Source: Pseudomonadota bacterium (GTDB lineage: Bacteria > Pseudomonadota > Gammaproteobacteria > Burkholderiales > Burkholderiaceae). Taken from it: a stretch of DNA of 5,732 bases. A model generated the notes under the pieces. It was not told where the DNA came from, searched no databases, and worked only from the letters and a program-made list of their open reading frames with translations. The position numbers were made by a program, and so were the translations under genes. Shown here in pieces: positions 5,677-5,732 of this stretch; within the stretch, counting starts at the first letter, position 1, and every line of letters begins with the position of its first letter. The DNA is taken from assembly GCA_023441105.1 (NCBI GenBank), contig JAEZQX010000193.1:1-5732 (forward strand). The letters are read 5' to 3'.

Positions 5677-5712
5677 GGTGACCCGCGCGGCCGCTTCGCG
5701 GGCTTGGTCACC
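5677..5712. repeat. Bulged inverted repeat downstream of the aminotransferase
   Basis: GGTGAC (5677-5682) pairs with GTCACC (5707-5712), and the adjacent CCGCG (5683-5687) pairs with CGCGG (5697-5701), leaving a bulge (5702-5706) on the right arm. It lies in the 181-base gene-free end of the window (5552-5732), which is strongly GC-rich with several short self-complementary runs (for example 5603-5615 and 5626-5635). I see no gene, RNA gene or mobile element there. Function is unknown; it could be part of a transcription end or chance. Confidence 0.3.
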
Positions 5713-5715
5713 TGA

Positions 5716-5732
5716 GCCTGCCTGCGGCAGGC
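5716..5732 (+). terminator. Perfect 7-bp stem-loop at the window edge, possible terminator
   Basis: GCCTGCC and GGCAGGC form a perfect 7-bp stem with a TGC loop, about 165 bases after the aminotransferase stop. The window ends at the last base of the stem, so a following T-tract, which would make it an intrinsic terminator, cannot be seen. The strand is also uncertain; it could equally belong to a convergent gene beyond the edge. Confidence 0.4.

Noticed and set aside
5493..5681. Small plus-strand open frame of 62 codons at the right end
   Set aside because: It begins inside the aminotransferase gene in another frame, lacks a ribosome site, and its Arg/Ala-rich product follows GC-rich stem-loop DNA.
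1..5732. CRISPR arrays, tRNA/rRNA genes, insertion sequences or attachment sites
   Set aside because: No regularly spaced long repeats, no tRNA-like cloverleaf, no transposase motifs and no flanking direct or inverted repeats were found on reading both strands.

Overview
This is a high-GC window with short intergenic gaps. A Bug-type (TctC family) solute receptor without its membrane partners and a close relative of the Bordetella arylmalonate decarboxylase point to a betaproteobacterium of the order Burkholderiales (Bordetella, Achromobacter or Variovorax-like). That assignment is inferred from gene content, not from a marker gene.

Layout. The left end (1-1326, plus strand) holds two transcription regulators in tandem: the C-terminal half of a LacI-family repressor cut by the window edge, then a complete LysR-family regulator 4 bases later. 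They converge on a minus-strand pair (3512 down to 1358): an enolase-superfamily protein of the mandelate racemase type, then a Bug periplasmic receptor 34 bases downstream. A 195-base divergent control region (3513-3707) separates this pair from a plus-strand pair (3708-5551): an arylmalonate decarboxylase (AMDase) and a fold-type IV PLP aminotransferase most like (R)-selective amine transaminases. Their reading frames overlap by ATGA. The last 181 bases hold no gene I can support, only GC-rich stem-loops.

How the parts may work together. The set reads as one small catabolic island: a receptor capturing an organic acid, an enolase-type enzyme acting next to a carboxylate, a cofactor-free decarboxylase of substituted malonates, an aminotransferase, and one or two local regulators. 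The divergent region supports joint control. It has a good sigma70-like promoter facing the enolase/receptor pair, and a LysR-type box (T-N11-A inside a 7-base dyad) centred about 65 bases upstream of its predicted start, the classical position for LysR activators. Three TCGAAG half-sites sit exactly 11 bases apart there.

The strongest leads are (1) the coupled AMDase/aminotransferase pair, since the natural role of AMDases was, to my knowledge, unresolved, and (2) the enolase-superfamily protein, which lacks four canonical active-site residues of mandelate racemase and probably does different chemistry. The pathway itself is inference; no substrate can be read from the DNA.
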